Shown here piece after piece: positions 34,772 through 46,387 of a stretch of DNA of 64,000 nt (within the stretch, counting starts at the first letter, position 1; each line of letters opens with the position of its first letter). A program made the translations under genes and the position numbers. This DNA comes from Pardosa pseudoannulata (lineage: Eukaryota > Arthropoda > Arachnida > Araneae > Lycosidae), in assembly GCA_032207245.1 (NCBI GenBank), contig CM063504.1, positions 23,920,991-23,984,990 of the forward strand, given 5' to 3'. The notes under the pieces are model-generated. The model was given only the letters and a program-made list of their open reading frames with translations. It did not search any database and was not told where the DNA came from.

Positions 34772-34775
<4 letters not shown>
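34032..34775. other. Possible LTR-like remnant, otherwise unassigned
   Basis: About 34300-34560 has a run reminiscent of an LTR: TGTTCTCGAATGTTCCCC, CTATAAAAAAAGGAATG (TATA-like), GAAAATATAAACAAACTACG, and CCACCCAATAAG. The first motif resembles the possible LTR at 29963-30153. No paired ends or duplication. Confidence 0.3.

Positions 34776-34828
<53 letters not shown>
34776..34828. repeat. (TA)n microsatellite
   Basis: About 25 uninterrupted TA units. Confidence 0.97.
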
Positions 34829-34830
<2 letters not shown>

Positions 34831-35352
34831 TCCCTAAAATTTATCCAAAATTATCCGTTTTCCCCAATTATTATCCTAAATCTTAATTTCTCTTCTTTAT
34901 ATTAATCCTATTTTCTCAGCCATCAAATTTGAACGGAGGAGTTTTTCATTCCTTCACCCTAACTTCAAAATTCTTTCTCGGATTCCCAAAGCTAAAAATG
35001 ATATTTCTGGCATTTTAATAAGAAAGTAATAACTGTTCCAGGAAAAATCTAACGATTAGTTATAATAGTCATCTGTCTACAGATGTCTGTAGTCAAAAGT
35101 CACTCTCTTTAAAAAATTGTTGTCTCAGCATTTTGCCACCAGGCTTTGTTCCCCAAGTGGTTTTTGGTTCTCTCTCGCTCGAGGTTGGCGTTGCGAGATC
35201 TACGCAGAGATTATTCTGACACTGTCCGGTTCAGGTTTTCTCTGATTGTGTTCTAATTTTGATGAGAGGAAATAAAAATTACGTTCGATCACGACGAGTG
35301 ATGTATTTATTCATGACAGAAGTTTTAACGAGACTCTTGATTGTCCAGCATC
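34829..35352. other. Unassigned stretch
   Basis: A modestly GC-richer patch around 35130-35240 (CTCGAGGTTGGCGTTGCGAG) was not recognised. No frame. Confidence 0.4.
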
Positions 35353-35664
35353 CAGATAGCATGCATACTTGCAGCAAGTTTGATTTTTTCTAGATAATAT
35401 CTTGTATAACAAATTTGACGTTACAAACTTGCAGCAAAACTCCCGCATGTTAAAAGGAACATAAAGAGACTACTCCTTTGCAACGCCATTTTGCTGCAAA
35501 ACTGTAGCAACCTTGTCATGGCAACCTTCAAGCAAGCGAAAATTCATAGACTTGCTGCAGTCTTATTTCAATCTTGCAGACTTGTCATGCTGAACTTTCT
35601 GAAAGTTTGCAGGCTTGCAAAACAAGACTGCTGCAAGTTTGCAGCAAACTAAATTTGCTATCTG
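35353..35664. mobile_element. MITE with CAGATAGCA ends and many TTGCAG/CTGCAA motifs (312 bp)
   Basis: Ends: CAGATAGCATGCATACTTGC on the left, CAGATAGCAAATTTAG read inward from the right. The interior holds about ten TTGCAG, TTGCTGC or CTGCAAG motifs in both directions, such as CTTGCAGCAAGTTTG (35370), AAACTTGCAGCAAAAC (35427), GACTTGCTGCAGTC (35550) and GACTGCTGCAAGTTTGCAG (35627). It is GC-richer than its flanks. No target duplication identified, so the superfamily is open. Confidence 0.65.
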
Positions 35665-36957
35665 AGTATGCTCGAGCTGGGGGAAATAATAGGGACAATT
35701 CAAAAGAGTTTTCCCTTATAAACGTGAATACCGGTTTGCCCATCATTTCATATTACTAAATATATACATATACACGTAATGTATTTATATACAAGTATAG
35801 ATTTTGGTATCCTAACAGCATAGAGTTTCGTCTGAAAATCCAGATTACATTCTGGTCATCAAGTAGATATCCAATGAAACCTGTGTGCTCTTAGTGTTTT
35901 ATATGTATGTGTACGTATATATAGACGTATAAAATTAAAACAAATTCAAGGCTAAAATTAAGGAAATTACTAACTTACTCGATCGATCACTAAAGTATTT
36001 TTTTTCAATAAACTTTTCCGAGGAAATAAAAAAATCTTATGTCTACTCTTTAAAATTTGCAAGTATGCTAAAATATGATAAAGTAGGAAAGTTATGGTAC
36101 AGTTTTCTTCCCCGGTATATTTAAAAGTGTAAATACTTTTTGAAAAAGAAAATATAACTAATACATAGATCATTTATTTTTCATCCAAAACCTTCTGAAA
36201 GACCACCAACCGTTATTTTGCCCCTCGAGCACTTCATTACGCAGTGAAAGTTTTGGGAATTTTTATCGTTAATCAGTGTCAAACTGGGATCGAACTACAG
36301 TTATTAGCGAACATGCTTTAAACTAGACACTTAAGTTAACTTGACTTATGTGGAAGATGAAGCAAAACCAACAATTTGGCGGGGAAAAAAATGTTTGCCA
36401 GTTATTAAGTTACGGTGTCTTAGTTAGAGGGTAATTATATATCTAATACATGCATTTTAGTGAACAGTATTATTCGAATCAGCAAAAAGGACATTTAGTA
36501 ATTACTTTAGTCTAGTGCTCATTTACATGTAGGATTCTGGAGGTTAATGCTGCTATAAATTGAAAAATATCGATAGTGAAGGTCACCTTAATTAAGGTTT
36601 TCAGAGGTAATAATAGCTCAGAGATAAAATTTGTCACGATATTATTCACGGAGTGTCTTTCAAAATATTAAAACACAAAATAATTACTTTCTCATAGCAT
36701 CAAACATTGCATTGTTCAAAAATCAAAGACTTCTAAGAAGTATAGCAATACAGTTTTAAACTTCATTTGTGAAAATTAATATTTTTTGACTATGGCTGTG
36801 TGAAGTAAGCAATAAAAATACACACCAGTTTAAATATAACTCAAAACTGGGGTGGTTAACCTTTCAACCATGAAGAGCCACTTAATGTGATAGCACATAG
36901 AAGATAGTAGGCCGCATTTCATTGGAACGTATTCATTGGAAAGGGATGAAAATTATA
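35665..36957. other. 1.3 kb AT-rich, nothing firm
   Basis: ACTGGGATCGAACTAC near 36280 resembles a B box in minus orientation with GCTTTAAACTAGAC beyond it, possibly a highly decayed tRNA-like head. No other signals. Confidence 0.35.
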
Positions 36958-38992
36958 TTTTTGCTTCCATATTAAGCTGTATCCAAAACACCTAAAGATG
37001 GAATAAGACAATTTCAAGTTGATGAATAATAAGTGAAACCTTATTTTATGCATAAATGGAAATGAATTTGTAATATTTTTTACAAAGTAGAATATAAATT
37101 TACAAACTTTTAAAATTAAAAACAAAATTTAATTTTTAATTTAATTAAAATGAATTTTAATTTATAATTAAAATTCATTTTTAATTATAAATTAAAAACG
37201 AATTCGCAAACAAAATCAACTAAACCAATATACGCATTATATAATAAATCTTTTGAGATTTTTTATAAATAAAAAATAATTTCGGATTTATTCCAATTAT
37301 TTTTGATAATATCCAATTCTTCCATATTCTTCCATTTTTGCTTCCATATTAAGCTGTATCCAAAACCCGTAAAGTTGTAATAAGACAATTTCAAGTTGCT
37401 TAATATTAAGTGAAACCTTATTTTATGCATAAATGCAAATGAATTTGTAATATTTTTTTACAAAGTAGAATATAAATTTACAAACTTTTAAAATTAAAAA
37501 CAAAATTTAATTTTAATTTTAATTAAAATGAATTTTAATTTATAATTAAAATTCATTTTGAATTATAAATTAAAAATGAATTCGCAAACAAAATCAACTA
37601 ATCCAATATACGCATTATATAATAAATCTTTTGAGATTTTTTCTAAATAAAAAATAATTTTGGTTTTATTCCAATTATGGTCGATAATATCCAATTCTTA
37701 TATATTCTTCCATTTTTGCATCCATATTAGGCTCTATCCAAAACACCTAAAGATGGAATAAGACAATTTCAAGATGCTGAATATTAAGTGAAACCTTATT
37801 TTATGCATAAATGCTAATGAATTTGTAGTATTTTTTTATAAAGTAGAGTATAAATTTTCAAACTTTTAAAATTAAAAACAAACCTTCATAATTAAAAATG
37901 AATTCGCAGACAAAATCAACTAAAACTATATACGCATTATATAATAAATCTTTTGAGATTTTTTTCTAAATAAAAAATAATTTTGGTTTTATTCCAATTA
38001 TGGTCGGTAATATCCAATTCTTCCATATTCTTCCATATTTACTTCCATATTAAGCTGTATCCAAAACACCTAAAGATGGAATAAGACAATTTCAAGTTGC
38101 TGAAGATTAAGTGAAACCTTATTTTATGCATAAATGCAAATGAATATGTAGTATATTTTTACTAAATAGAATATAAATTTTCAAACATTTAAAATTAAAA
38201 ACAAATCTTTATAATTAAAAATGAATTCGCAAACAAAATCAACTAAACCAATATACGCATTATATAATAAATCATTAGAGATTTTTTATAAATAAAAAAT
38301 AATTTCGGATTTATTCCAATTATTTTTGATAATATCCAATTCTTCCATATTCTTCCATTTTTGCTTCCATATTAAGCTGTATCCAAAACACCTAAAGATG
38401 GAATAAGACGATTTCAAGTTGCTGAATATTAATGAAACCTAATTATATGCATAAATGCAAATGAATTTGTAGTGATTTTTTTTTACTAAATAGAATATAA
38501 ATTTTCAAACTTTAAAAATTAAAAACAAACCTTTATGATTAAAAAAAATTCGCAAGTAAAATCAACTAAAACAATATAAGCAATATATAATAAACCTTTC
38601 GAGATTTTTTCTAAATAAGAAATAATTTTGGATTTATTCCAATTATGGTCGATAATATCCAATTCTTCTATATTCTTCCATTTTTGCCTCCATATTAAGC
38701 TGTAACCAAAACACTTTAAAGATGGAATAAGACAATTTCAAGTTGCTGAATATTAAGTGAAACATTATTTTATGCATAAATGCAAATGAATTTGTAGTAT
38801 TTTTTTTACAAAGTAGAAAATAAATTTTAAAACTTTTAAAATTAAAAACAAACCTTCATAATTAAAAATGAATTCGCAAACAAAATCAACTAAACCAATA
38901 TACGCATTATATAATAAATCATTAGAGATTTTTTCTAAATAAAAAATAATTTTGGATTTATTCCAATTATGGTCAATAATATCCAATTCTTC
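36958..38992. repeat. Satellite-like tandem array, six units of two lengths
   Basis: The landmark CTTCCATATTAAGCTGTATC starts units near 36964, 37341, 37719, 38042, 38364 and 38688. The spacings are 377, 378, 323, 322 and 324 bp, and the last unit is cut at ~305 bp by the SINE-like sequence at 39002. Units 1-2 carry an extra ~55-bp AT palindrome (TTTAATTTATAATTAAAATTC region) missing from units 3-6. Units look 85-93 percent alike. Minus-strand frames in two units (36919-37125, 38765-38986) are repeat shadows. Confidence 0.93.
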
Positions 38993-39001
38993 TGACGGCC
39001 T

Positions 39002-39110
39002 AATCAGTTGGGTTGGGTTGGCTATGGCCTACTCTTTTGCTGCTACTAAGAGAGAATGAGACTGTGGCCCTCTGTTTGAGGCAACAAGGAACTTCAAGTA
39101 AATTTTAAGC
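39002..39110 (-). mobile_element. Diverged SINE-like fragment
   Basis: GGGTTGGGTTGGCTATGGCC and AGAGAATGAGACTGTGGCCC follow the layout of the common SINE's 3' part (GGTTTGG tail, ...GCTACGGTCTAC..., ...AATGAGACCGGGACC...) on the minus strand, but with GGGTT in place of GGTTTG units. Probably a related SINE family. It terminates the satellite array. Confidence 0.55.
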
Positions 39111-39689
39111 CAAAATATGAAATGATATTTTGTTCTGAAAAATTATAATTAGGTATATGCCTCACTATCAAATTTACCAAATAACAGGATTATTTTAAAG
39201 CAGCAAAACTTGTTTATCGTCCTATACCCTTATTTTCAACTTTTAAAAATAATATTGTCCATTTTGCCGATTTTTGTATTGAATTAGTAATTTTGAAATG
39301 TTCCAGATGCATTTATTTTATGTATTCCTTGCTCAAAATTTTGGAGACTTTCTATTCGTGTGTTTGGAATTAAACTGGGTTTTCTTTTGAAAATCACAAA
39401 GTATTCTCATGAGTTTTGTTTATATATAAATTATAAAGATAAAATGAAAAAATATAAGCAATTGGTTACTGGTTGGTATGTTGTGCACTAGAAACATTTT
39501 TAAGGAATAGTGTTGCACGACTCAAATTTTAATTTATTAGTCTCGCATTTTAATCAAAAATTCATTTCTAATAAATTTTTGTGACATAAATTTTAATGTA
39601 ACAACATTACATATTCTCACTATAAAAATATCGTTAGCAATTGAAATTTTTATAAATTGAAATTCAACGTCCCTTGTTCCCTAACAGCC
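39111..39689. other. AT-rich stretch, nothing recognised
   Basis: No frames, ends or repeats of note. Confidence 0.4.
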
Positions 39690-39795
39690 GATTCCTTATA
39701 GCTAAGAACATTCATGCCAGTAGTGGGATTCGAATCCATGAACTCCGGTATCGAAAAACAGCACTCTAACCATTTATCCATCTTTCGGATTGTAA
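39690..39795 (-). mobile_element. SINE head fragment, decayed
   Basis: Minus orientation: GTGGGATTCGAATCCATGAA with CTCCGGTATCGAAA and CACTCTAACCATTTATCCAT, the tRNA-like head with B box and A-box region, plus AACATTCATGCC. The 3' half is degraded (AACAGCCGATTCC only). Confidence 0.7.
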
Positions 39796-39872
39796 CTACA
39801 AAACAAGCTGTATTTAATGCTACGGCTGTGATTAATTGCACCTATGGTGCCCCCTCTCCCTCTGAGAGGGTG

Positions 39873-40045
39873 CTGGCCGATTGGTTAGGGTGCTGATCGT
39901 CCGTACTGGAGTTCGTGGGTTCGAATCCCACTATGGCATGGATGTTCGTAGCCGTTCGGAATGGGCTTTAAGCAGTAGGTCCCGGTCTCATTAGCAGTCG
40001 TGTGCAAAACAGTAGACCGTAGCGTTCCAAGCCAAACCAAAATTT
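39873..40045 (+). mobile_element. tRNA-derived SINE, nearly full length
   Basis: Plus strand from GGCCGATTGGTTAGGG to GCCAAACCAAA. The first ~12 bases of the usual head are missing. CTCTGAGAGGGTG (39860-39872) and CTCTGAAGGGTG (40046-40057) look like a target duplication with one gap. It lies ~80 bp from a SINE fragment in the opposite orientation. Confidence 0.9.
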
Positions 40046-40057
40046 CTCTGAAGGGTG

Positions 40058-40709
40058 ATAACGCTGAAAGGAGGGGGATGTAAATATCGAAAAGAAAATA
40101 TTTGGAAAATTGATTCTTTTACTTAAAGAAAGACAGTGCATTTTGATATAAATAAAATGCATATTTACTGATAAAATATATTTGTATATAGGTTTGTATC
40201 AGTACTGTACAATTTTTAGAATAATCAACTTATAAATACTAAATTAAAAACATGTTCACTAGTTATTAGTGTCTCCTCAGACCTGTCTTTCAGAAAAAAA
40301 TTTCGAATGATGGTTTAATATCAAAAATAGATTTCAATTTCCTTTTCTATATGCAGCAAATAATTATAATTTTTCTACATTTAAGTCTTCAAAATTTCCA
40401 AAATACATTATTATGACATTATTTTTGCAGCATGTTAGTGGGGAGCGCAAGGGTTAAAATTAGGAATGAAAATTGAGGTTGAATACTGAAATGATGAGAA
40501 ACGGTGAATAAATTTATCATTCAATTTACTGTTTGCACATACGCTTGCAAAAAAAATCATGCTGGTAAATATGTATTTTACCTTTATAGAAACATTCGAA
40601 AAATTCGAAGTATTTGTACCTTTACCATGGGGATAAGCCGGATGGTGTTTATTTCCGATTTGAAGCAAAATTTAACAGGTGCACCTATCGCACAAAAAAT
40701 AGTTCTTCA
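40058..40709. other. AT-rich stretch, nothing recognised
   Basis: Overlapping frames at 40435-40668 (minus) and 40504-40758 (plus) have no recognisable domain. Confidence 0.35.
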
Positions 40710-41095
40710 TTTTAGTGCCAAATTTCATTTTTTAAGATATTTTTCGTTAAAACACTAAAGCTGTGTACAACTTTTCTTGAATTCTTTAAATATATACACA
40801 TTATACCCTTTTAATATGTTAGAAAATTTATTTTTTTAATTTTTTAAATATATTTTAAAATAATTACTGTTAAAAACAAATTGTATGTAAAGCGCTGAGT
40901 TTGATCCTAATGAGCACGCATAAAACCCTTGTGAAATATTTTAAATGACTGAATATTTAAGGAAATTTTGTTTTATATAAATTTTAGCGTCAAATTTTAT
41001 TTTTCAGATACTTTTTGTTAAAACACTAAAACTGTGTATAACTTTTCTTGAATTCTTAAAATATATACACATTATATATTTTTAATATATTAAAA
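40710..41095. repeat. Direct repeat, two ~125-bp copies 272 bp apart
   Basis: TTTTAGTGCCAAATTTCATT (40710) recurs as TTTTAGCGTCAAATTTTATT (40982), and both continue through GTTAAAACACTAAA, ACTTTTCTTGAATTCTT and ATATATACACATTATA. The intervening ~145 bp is not repeated. Confidence 0.8.
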
Positions 41096-41644
41096 ATTTT
41101 ATAATAATTTCCTAACATATAGATGACATAAGAATTTGTAATAGTTTTTACAAAATAGAAGATAAATTTGGATTTCTTTCACAGTTCATATCAATTATTT
41201 CAGTAGATATATCTTTTAAAATATTAAGTATTTCAAGAACTTTTAAAATTAATAATTTAAGTTGCTCTTGTAGATTTTCTAATTTAAGCTCATTATTGTG
41301 ATTAGACTATCTTTCACACCACGTTCACTCAATTTTAAAATTCTCTACATTAGTCTTCCGTTAATATTTAAGTATCTTAGCAAACTATAATCTTATTTAA
41401 ATGACATAACACAACATTTGAAATCTTTGGAGTATTTCCCTACACAGTTTTTCTATTAAATAACTAGGTGGAAAATGGGCTACCCTAATTATGTTAACTC
41501 TTTTCTGTTAAAATAGGTTTTGGTGGCTACATAAGTAATTAAGTTCTCTTGTAAATAAAGGACTCCAATTCTACTTTTTCATAAATAGTTAAAAAGTATG
41601 AATTTTGTTAATTCTTAACATATGTATTCTATATTAAACATATT
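41096..41644. other. AT-rich stretch, nothing recognised
   Basis: No signals found. Confidence 0.4.
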
Positions 41645-41653
41645 TATTTATCT

Positions 41654-41723
41654 CGATTTGGTTTGGTTTTGGTTTTGGAGCGCTACGGTTTACTTTTTGC
41701 AACACGAGGGCTAATGAGACCGG
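41654..41723 (-). mobile_element. SINE, strongly 5'-truncated, with target duplication
   Basis: Only the last ~65 bp of the SINE (tail, GAGCGCTACGG, GAGGGCTAATGAGACCGG) is present on the minus strand. TATTTATCT is duplicated at 41645-41653 and 41724-41732, so the truncation happened at insertion and not by later deletion. Confidence 0.9.
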
Positions 41724-41732
41724 TATTTATCT

Positions 41733-43346
41733 GGGAAAGAAGTAATTTTAAGAGTACTAATTAATTTTCTTTGTTCGGAGAAACACCGTCAATTTTTGCC
41801 ACGAAGGTTTATTAGCTCAGGATTACCAGTTCGACAACAATATAACTACTCAATTCTGAATAAATTTCCATAAAAAATGTACTAAAAATTTCCCAGTGAT
41901 CAATGAAGTTTAGTTAAATATGAAAGCAAGAGTAGTTTTTGTTTAAAATTAATGTACTGTAAAAAATGGCAATTTTAAGCAATTTAGTAAAGAGTTTAAA
42001 CAATTTTTCGATATTTTTTTAATTTATTCCATTTCAAGAGATTAAACATTTAAATTGCAAAATGAGCTTAAATCTTATTTCTTTTATTACCTCTATATTT
42101 ACTGTGTCAATCAGAGGTAGCTCCCACTAACTTGTCTGTGACTATCTATTGCCGAGAAAACAAGATTCTCTCCATTTACGACAAAGGAAACCAGATTAAA
42201 CCCACCCATTTTGACTTACTGAGCTCTTTAATGTAAATTCAGAATTGTTTTTATTAAAATATTAATAATAAAAAGTTCTCCACTCTATTTTTGGGCTAAA
42301 CAGAGAGTATGACTCAGGTATAATGAACGCATCAAAGCTTAAATATCACAATTATTATTTTTATAACACTGCTACCTCTTAGATTCAATGTTTTTACACA
42401 CATCCCAAAATAACTAACAGATTTAACACATCGTTGACCTGCAATTTTACTGGAAATTTATCTCACGTCACCGGCTATTAGCACAATTTGATTCATAATC
42501 ACTCGAACAATCAGATAAAGCATCCGCGTATAATTCATTGAAAGATTCTTCATTACGTTCCCTCATCGTTTTTTTTTAATTTTTTTAATTATTAAATATT
42601 TTTTACAACAAAAGGTTTGGCAGATCTTATAAACGAGAGAAACAGCTTGTGTTATACTGACCAACACTTGCACTGTATGGTCTCCAACAGAGAAAACAAC
42701 AGCGATGCAAAAAAAACGCATCACGCGTTTACTCGTGGCCGGTCAGCAACGTTCGGCCATAAAAACACGAGTTAACTCGTGACTGGTCAACATTCTGTTA
42801 ATTACCCTTAAAAAGCTGCAAACGCAAATTCTGTAAAAGTTACAATAGTCTTCGATTTGTAGTTATCTTCTAATAGTCATTCTCTAATACAATATAATTC
42901 ATACTTCGCCTCACTTAACTCACCCAACCTCCTTTATCTATGTTATTTTCAGATGTATTTAAAACATCATAAATTAACTTTCCCATTTCTTACTTTTCAC
43001 ATAACAATAATTCAATAACATAAAAGTATCATCAAAATTATAACGGATGAATAAATGAATTGCAGCATGGCAATGTAAGACGATGATCCTTATCTTAGTT
43101 TATAACAGCAGTTCAAAAAAAACCCCAAGGCCCTTACTTCTACAGATCCCACAGATACTGGAAAATTCAAAGGTCAATGCATTTGGGTGGCTTTCGTAGA
43201 ACAGTCAACATTACCCCATTTAAATTTGGCATCGTCAGCTAACGGTAGTTCAAGGAACTTTGAATGGACGAGTTCATACAGCTAAACGTTTTAGAGATGA
43301 AGGTGAATTACTCTAATAAAAGCTGTTTTTAAAACAAATTTATTAT
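41733..43346. other. 1.6 kb without clear features
   Basis: Near 42720-42805 a short motif recurs (GTTTACTCGTGGCCGGTCAG, GTTAACTCGTGACTGGTCAA) with a palindromic ACGAGTTAACTCGT. It may be an old MITE end but has no partner. Otherwise AT-rich and featureless. Confidence 0.35.
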
Positions 43347-43957
43347 GTCAATGAACCAGTGTATTGCTGAGATAAAATCCTACGCTATACTGTGCTGTCA
43401 AAAGAGGTTGTTTAGTATTTATTTTATTAAACGTCCTAATAATGCGACGATTTAAGTTATTGCTCACATATCTTTTTATTACTCCTAATGTCACAGTTGT
43501 TAAAACATGCAAAATTACTTAAAATTGATTTGTATTCGAATTTGGTAGAGTTACCATCACATATTTAATAGTATATAGGTTACTATAGTAATGGCGAGTC
43601 AATATTTTTATGACAAATATATTGAGATATTGAAGACGGTTTGAAATATTTCAATCTTAAAATAGAGAACAACATTGAATATTGAACCAGTGTATTTCTG
43701 AAATAATGTTATACAGTCAAAAAGTGTCGTTTAATGTATGTTTATTTATTTATTGTAAAAGTTAATGCTCTCATATCCCTTTATTACTCTAATGTTAAAA
43801 TTATTAAAATAAGCAATTCCTAAAATATTCTAAAAATTTATTTGTATTCTGTTTTGGTAGAAAATTACTTCCCATATTCAAAATTACATAGGTTCCTATA
43901 GTAATGACACGTTAATATTTTTATGACACATAGAACGATATATTGAAAACTGTTTAA
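43347..43957. repeat. Tandem duplication, two ~0.3-kb diverged units
   Basis: GAACCAGTGTATTGCTGAGAT (43352) and GAACCAGTGTATTTCTGAAAT (43684) head two collinear units sharing TTTATTACTC, ATTTGTATTCGAATTTGGTAG-like and TATAGTAATGGCGAGTCAA-like blocks, then ATTTTTATGACA. About 75-80 percent alike. The Tc1-like element at 43960 begins exactly where unit 2 fades. Confidence 0.8.
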
Positions 43958-43959
43958 TA

Positions 43960-44643
43960 CACTGTCTACCAATAAGTATTTGGACACCTGTGATAGAAAA
44001 GACAAACTAACTTTACTCAAAATCAACAGTTGGTAGAGCCTCCACGAGAGGCAATTACAGCTTGAACCCTCCGGGGCATACTTTCCACAAGTCTTTGTAT
44101 TACAGCTAGTGGCACCACATTAACCTAGCAGCGAGTTTGGACATTGTGATGAAAGGCTTTTGGGCAGCAGCACGACCATGAAAACCAAGCAGATGTGCTT
44201 CCTTACGGATGGTATTCATTAAAACAACACTCTCGGATGCCTGTTGAAACTCCTCGCGGATGAGGGCCATCGGTTGGGTGCGGTTCTTCCGAATTTCTCT
44301 GGAAAACACTCGTCGGTCTGTATCTCCCAGTTTCGTCGGTCTGCCGACTCGGGGCACATTCCGACAATCACCGCTCACCTTCCGCTTCTTAATCATAAAG
44401 GCCACTGTAGATTTTGGGTGCTTCAGATCGTTAGATATGTCCCTTAAGGATCAGCCACATTTGGGATACCTGATAATTATACCTTTCTCGAAATCAGAGA
44501 GCTCCGAACTGCGCGGCGTCTTTCATGCGACCAATGCCGATGCTGTTTCCTACACGATGTATACCGCGGGAGGCCGTGACGTACCCGAGGACCTCAGATA
44601 TCGTCATTTGCATAGGTGTCCAAATACTTAATGGTAGACAGTG
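43960..44643 (-). mobile_element. Tc1-like element with internal deletion (684 bp)
   Basis: Ends CACTGTCTACCAATAAGTAT and, read inward from the right, CACTGTCTACCATTAAGTAT, continuing TTGGACACC on both sides (~30-bp inverted repeats with one or two mismatches). TA flanks at 43958-43959 and 44644-44645. A full-length relative would be about 1.5 kb; the DDE core of the gene is missing. Confidence 0.92.
44023..44526 (-). pseudogene. Tc1-like transposase: N-terminal DNA-binding region joined to C-terminal end
   Basis: The minus strand starts at ATG 44526. After a one-base frame disturbance it reads ELSDFEKGIII, KCG-stop-SLRDISNDLKHPKST, then VAFMIKKRKVSGD, VGRPTKL (the GRP linker between two helix-turn-helix subdomains) and LGFHGRAAAQKPFIT. 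Near 44105 the frame jumps directly to LAVIQRLVESMPRRVQAVIA then SRGGSTNC and a stop, the extreme C terminus. So ~200 residues with the catalytic triad are deleted. One stop and two frame changes. When intact it would bind the TTGGACACC ends. Confidence 0.88.
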
Positions 44644-44889
44644 TAGTTATCTCTCTTACAAATAGAAAAAAATATCTGCTCTAAAATCTGAAAGTTTCAA
44701 TACAAAGCTACACTTTTAGTTCAAAAATATGACGATCTATGCGTCAATGTTTGAAGCTGCTTCTTTTCAACATCGTAGATTCATTTTCTAATTAACAAGT
44801 TCTTTCCTCATCTAAATCCCATGCGGTTCAGTAGATAGAGAGCTAAACTGCTTGCCCTAAGTTAAACTATACATTGATTAAAAAAAAGT

Positions 44890-45560
44890 CCAATGTAGAC
44901 CAATATGACTTCTTTGTACACCTGTTAGATTATATGCAGATTTTTGGGCTCATATAAACATATTTTATTTGAATGTGAGATACGATCTTCCCATTTTTTA
45001 ATAAAATGAACTGTTATACAACTGATAAAATACGATCACTTGATAACATCAAAATGCTATACAATATCAATTCAAACATGAATAGAGCTATTGATATTTG
45101 GTGAGGACCAGTATCATTAAAATCAGTTAGAATTAGAATTATCTTTAAACAGAATACAGAATGCAATCCAAAATTCTAGTACACAACTAGATGTTATAAG
45201 TTCTAAATAAATAATTTCAACATTTTTACGGATAATCGTTTTTTGAATTATACCCGGCAGTGTTAATATACATTCTGTTGAAATTTTTCGTTATATAAAG
45301 CGTAGATTGCAGTCAAAAGAGGAGGAGAACAACTAGATGGCACAAACAATTTTATAAAGTTTCAACATCCTACGACTAATTATTTTTGTTTACGCAAGAT
45401 ACGTATCTGCATATATGCGTATAGACGTCACGACGAAATTTGTTAAAGCATACTCAGGGATGGTCAAAAAAATATTTAAAGATTCACAATTAAATTTCCT
45501 TGGTACGTACGTATGGACGTAATGCTGAAACTTCTCAAAATGGATTCAGGCAGGGTCAAA
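44890..45560 (+). repeat. Dispersed repeat, copy 2 (partner at 420-950)
   Basis: Same order of anchors as copy 1: ATATGACTTCTTTGTACAC, ACACAACTAGATG, TTTTTCGTTATATAAAG, AACAACTAGATGG, and GGATGGTCAAAAAAATATTT. This copy is longer, and ACAACTAGATG occurs twice. No frame. Both copies end near a GTAC-rich run (TGGTACGTACGTATGGACG here). Confidence 0.5.
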
Positions 45561-46352
45561 ATGTGAATTTACGTTGATATCTGTACTCTAATATTTTTCG
45601 CGATTACAATACATCATTTACTTTTTAAAAGGAAGTAAAAATGCGTATACAATTCTGAACAGCTTCAATGATTGAAAATTTTACTTTTATTCATTAAATA
45701 CCTGTGATATGAAACATATATATTAATACATCATAAGAAGCTTCTTTTAACTACCGCATGTTTAGATATCGCAATATTTATCAATTTCATTTAATTAATT
45801 GTACCCCCAAGCAAAGGAATTGGGAGAAACTTCAATGAGTATAGTACCGTTTAAATTCATTCGACTTGTGATAAACATTAATTATATTCCCCAGTAATTA
45901 ATTTACCGTTATTAATAATGTAATTATGTGAAATTAACATAACATCGAAGCTAATTAGGCTGATTATGTTTCCAAGCTTCGTAATAAAGCTTCATAAAAC
46001 TGTTCAATCTCGCGATACACATGAATTAGATTTTATTGTTTCAATAAGAAAGATATTTAAAACTCACACATCGCAACTGTCAAATTTATCATCTATCACC
46101 TTCTAAAGTACAAAAAAAGTTAACCTTATACTCCTTTTGTTATTGACAACTTCGCAAAAAGAAATTTTTCTTTCCTTAACTGAAACTTACCCGTTACTTC
46201 CTGATCTTTGAGATATAAAAAATACTTATTCCAACTAAACTTAAAACAAAAACTGTTTAGTACGAAAATGCAACATTTGAATGTTATTCAACACATGTGA
46301 TACGTGAGTGCCTTGAGCAAAAAAATTAATACCGATTTTAGGGAATAATTCA
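45561..46352. other. AT-rich stretch, nothing recognised
   Basis: No element ends or frames found. Confidence 0.4.
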
Positions 46353-46387
46353 AAAAGTTTAGCGATTATAAAAATCGCTAAACTTTT
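46353..46387. repeat. Perfect 14-bp hairpin
   Basis: AAAAGTTTAGCGAT pairs exactly with ATCGCTAAACTTTT across a 7-base loop. It is isolated and of unknown function. Confidence 0.85.

Noticed and set aside
36958..38992. CRISPR-like array
   Set aside because: Long (322-378 bp) direct satellite units without short repeat/unique spacer alternation in a eukaryotic context. The other tandem arrays fail for the same reason.
42720..42805. Possible MITE with ACTCGTG(G/A)C(C/T)GGTCA repeats
   Set aside because: Two short direct motifs and a palindrome, but no paired ends or target duplication.
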